Positions 63,358 to 64,000 of a DNA stretch of 64,000 nt are shown here, in pieces; position 1 is the first letter of the stretch; each line of letters begins with the position of its first letter. The translations under genes were made by a program, and so were the position numbers. This stretch comes from Thiohalophilus sp. GTDB taxonomy: Bacteria; Pseudomonadota; Gammaproteobacteria; UBA6429; Thiohalophilaceae. Under the pieces are notes generated by a model. The model did not search any database, was not told the origin of the DNA, and was given only the letters and a program-made list of their open reading frames with translations. The stretch covers positions 1,116,001 to 1,180,000 of the forward strand of contig NZ_JAXHLN010000003.1 of the NCBI RefSeq assembly GCF_034522235.1, written 5' to 3'.

Positions 63358-64000
63358 ATGACTCAACGTTCCGACAAGCACGACCCTTACGCTAAACGCG
63401 AAGCAGAAAAATACGAAAACCCCATCCCCAGCCGTGAATACATCATGGATCTGCTCGAAAAAACCGGGCACCCCATGTCGCGTGAAGCCATCGCCGAGGC
63501 GCTCAAGCTGGAAAGCGACGATGAGCTCGAGGGCCTGCGCCGCCGGCTGCGGGCCATGGAGCGCGACGGCCAGCTGTTGTTTAACCGCAAACGCGAATAC
63601 GGCCTGATCAGTAAAATGGACCTGGTCCGCGGCCGGGTGCAGGGCCATCCCGACGGCTTCGGCTTTCTGATCCCCGATGACGGCTCCGACGATCTGTTCC
63701 TCTCCGGGCGCGAAATGCGGGTCGCCGTTCACGGCGATCGGGTGCTGGGCCGTGTGGCCGGCATCGATCGCCGCGGCCGCCGCGAGGGGGCGGTGGTCGA
63801 GGTGCTGGAGCGGGCCCACAAGACCATGGTCGGGCGCCTGTTTGTCGAAGGGGGCGTCGCCTTTGTGGTCCCGGACAACAAGCGCATTACCCAGGATATT
63901 CTGGTGCCCAAAGAGAATATGGGCCCGGCCGAACAGAACCAGATCGTCAGCGTGGAGATCGTCCAGCCACCCACCCCGTTTCGCCAGGCCATCGGCCAGG
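63358..64000 (+). CDS. rnr: Ribonuclease R, N-terminal part
   Basis: The first 214 residues are in the window. The N-terminal winged-helix domain (PSREYIMDLLEKTGHPMSREA) is followed by the first cold-shock domain (GRVQGHPDGFGFLIPDDGSDDLFL) and the start of the second. RNase R degrades structured RNA and helps in trans-translation. The catalytic RNB domain lies beyond base 64000. Downstream of tRNA-Leu and purA this is the usual order. Confidence 0.95.
   Translation, partial: MTQRSDKHDPYAKREAEKYENPIPSREYIMDLLEKTGHPMSREAIAEALKLESDDELEGLRRRLRAMERDGQLLFNRKREYGLISKMDLVRGRVQGHPDGFGFLIPDDGSDDLFLSGREMRVAVHGDRVLGRVAGIDRRGRREGAVVEVLERAHKTMVGRLFVEGGVAFVVPDNKRITQDILVPKENMGPAEQNQIVSVEIVQPPTPFRQAIGQ

Overview
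The window reads as a chromosomal segment of a gammaproteobacterium. The block nnr-tsaE-amiC-mutL-miaA-hfq-hflX-hflK-hflC-DUF2065-hisZ-purA, followed by tRNA-Leu and rnr, is the conserved gammaproteobacterial order. A DsrC-like protein with both C-terminal cysteines, several c-type cytochromes, Sco and PCuAC copper proteins and molybdenum cofactor genes suggest a respiratory organism, possibly a sulfur-oxidising Chromatiales/Ectothiorhodospiraceae relative. That placement is inference from gene content; no 16S rRNA gene is present.

Layout. 1-5300: the tail of an unknown gene, then a small exported protein, a triheme cytochrome c and a phosphate-selective-type porin behind a good sigma-54 promoter, followed by a linked histidine kinase and an NtrC-class activator. 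5300-9400: a FimX-like degenerate GGDEF/EAL protein and a FimW/PilZ-type protein, both probably tied to c-di-GMP control of type IV pili. 9500-12250: the elongation factor P cluster epmB, efp, epmA. 12360-14390: psd, a PCuAC copper chaperone and Sco. 14530-16810: a LexA-like S24 protein with no DNA-binding domain, a Mut7-C protein and a class V aminotransferase. 17200-20400: a bacteriophytochrome-diguanylate cyclase, its heme oxygenase and a c-type cytochrome in one overlapping unit. 20530-26500: ppsA with a small membrane protein, ppsR, htpG with a textbook sigma-32 promoter, and a 34-residue membrane protein facing a perfect FNR box. 27280-31950: a polymorphic-toxin locus consisting of a signal-peptide ORF, a large RHS protein tipped with a phospholipase A2-like toxin, and an AT-rich membrane protein that is the likely immunity gene. 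IS3-family ends follow it. 32350-43830: a cysteine-free Rrf2 regulator, a Lon-like protease, bolA, ycgL, a methyltransferase, the DsrC-like protein, an APH/P-loop kinase, hslR, a Nudix hydrolase, thioredoxin and mobA-mobB-moeA. 44050-58520: a GlcG/HbpS-like protein, queG and the large housekeeping block. 59050-64000: modABC, NDH-2, tRNA-Leu(CAG) and the start of rnr.

A second layer is the set of short dispersed palindromic repeats between genes. One family is built on an ACCACGAAGACACGAAG core, another on AATTTTGAATTTTGAATGTTG, another on CTAG-rich arms. They sit at the 3' ends of genes, and in psd and ycgL they supply the stop codon. One composite unit of about 138 bp occurs twice, 32 kb apart.

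The loci most worth follow-up are the sigma-54/two-component cytochrome-porin module, the RHS-phospholipase A2 toxin with its putative immunity gene, the cytochrome-heme oxygenase-phytochrome operon, the DNA-binding-domain-less LexA, and the FNR-facing small membrane protein. All functions are read from the sequence and from recall of protein families; no database search was run.
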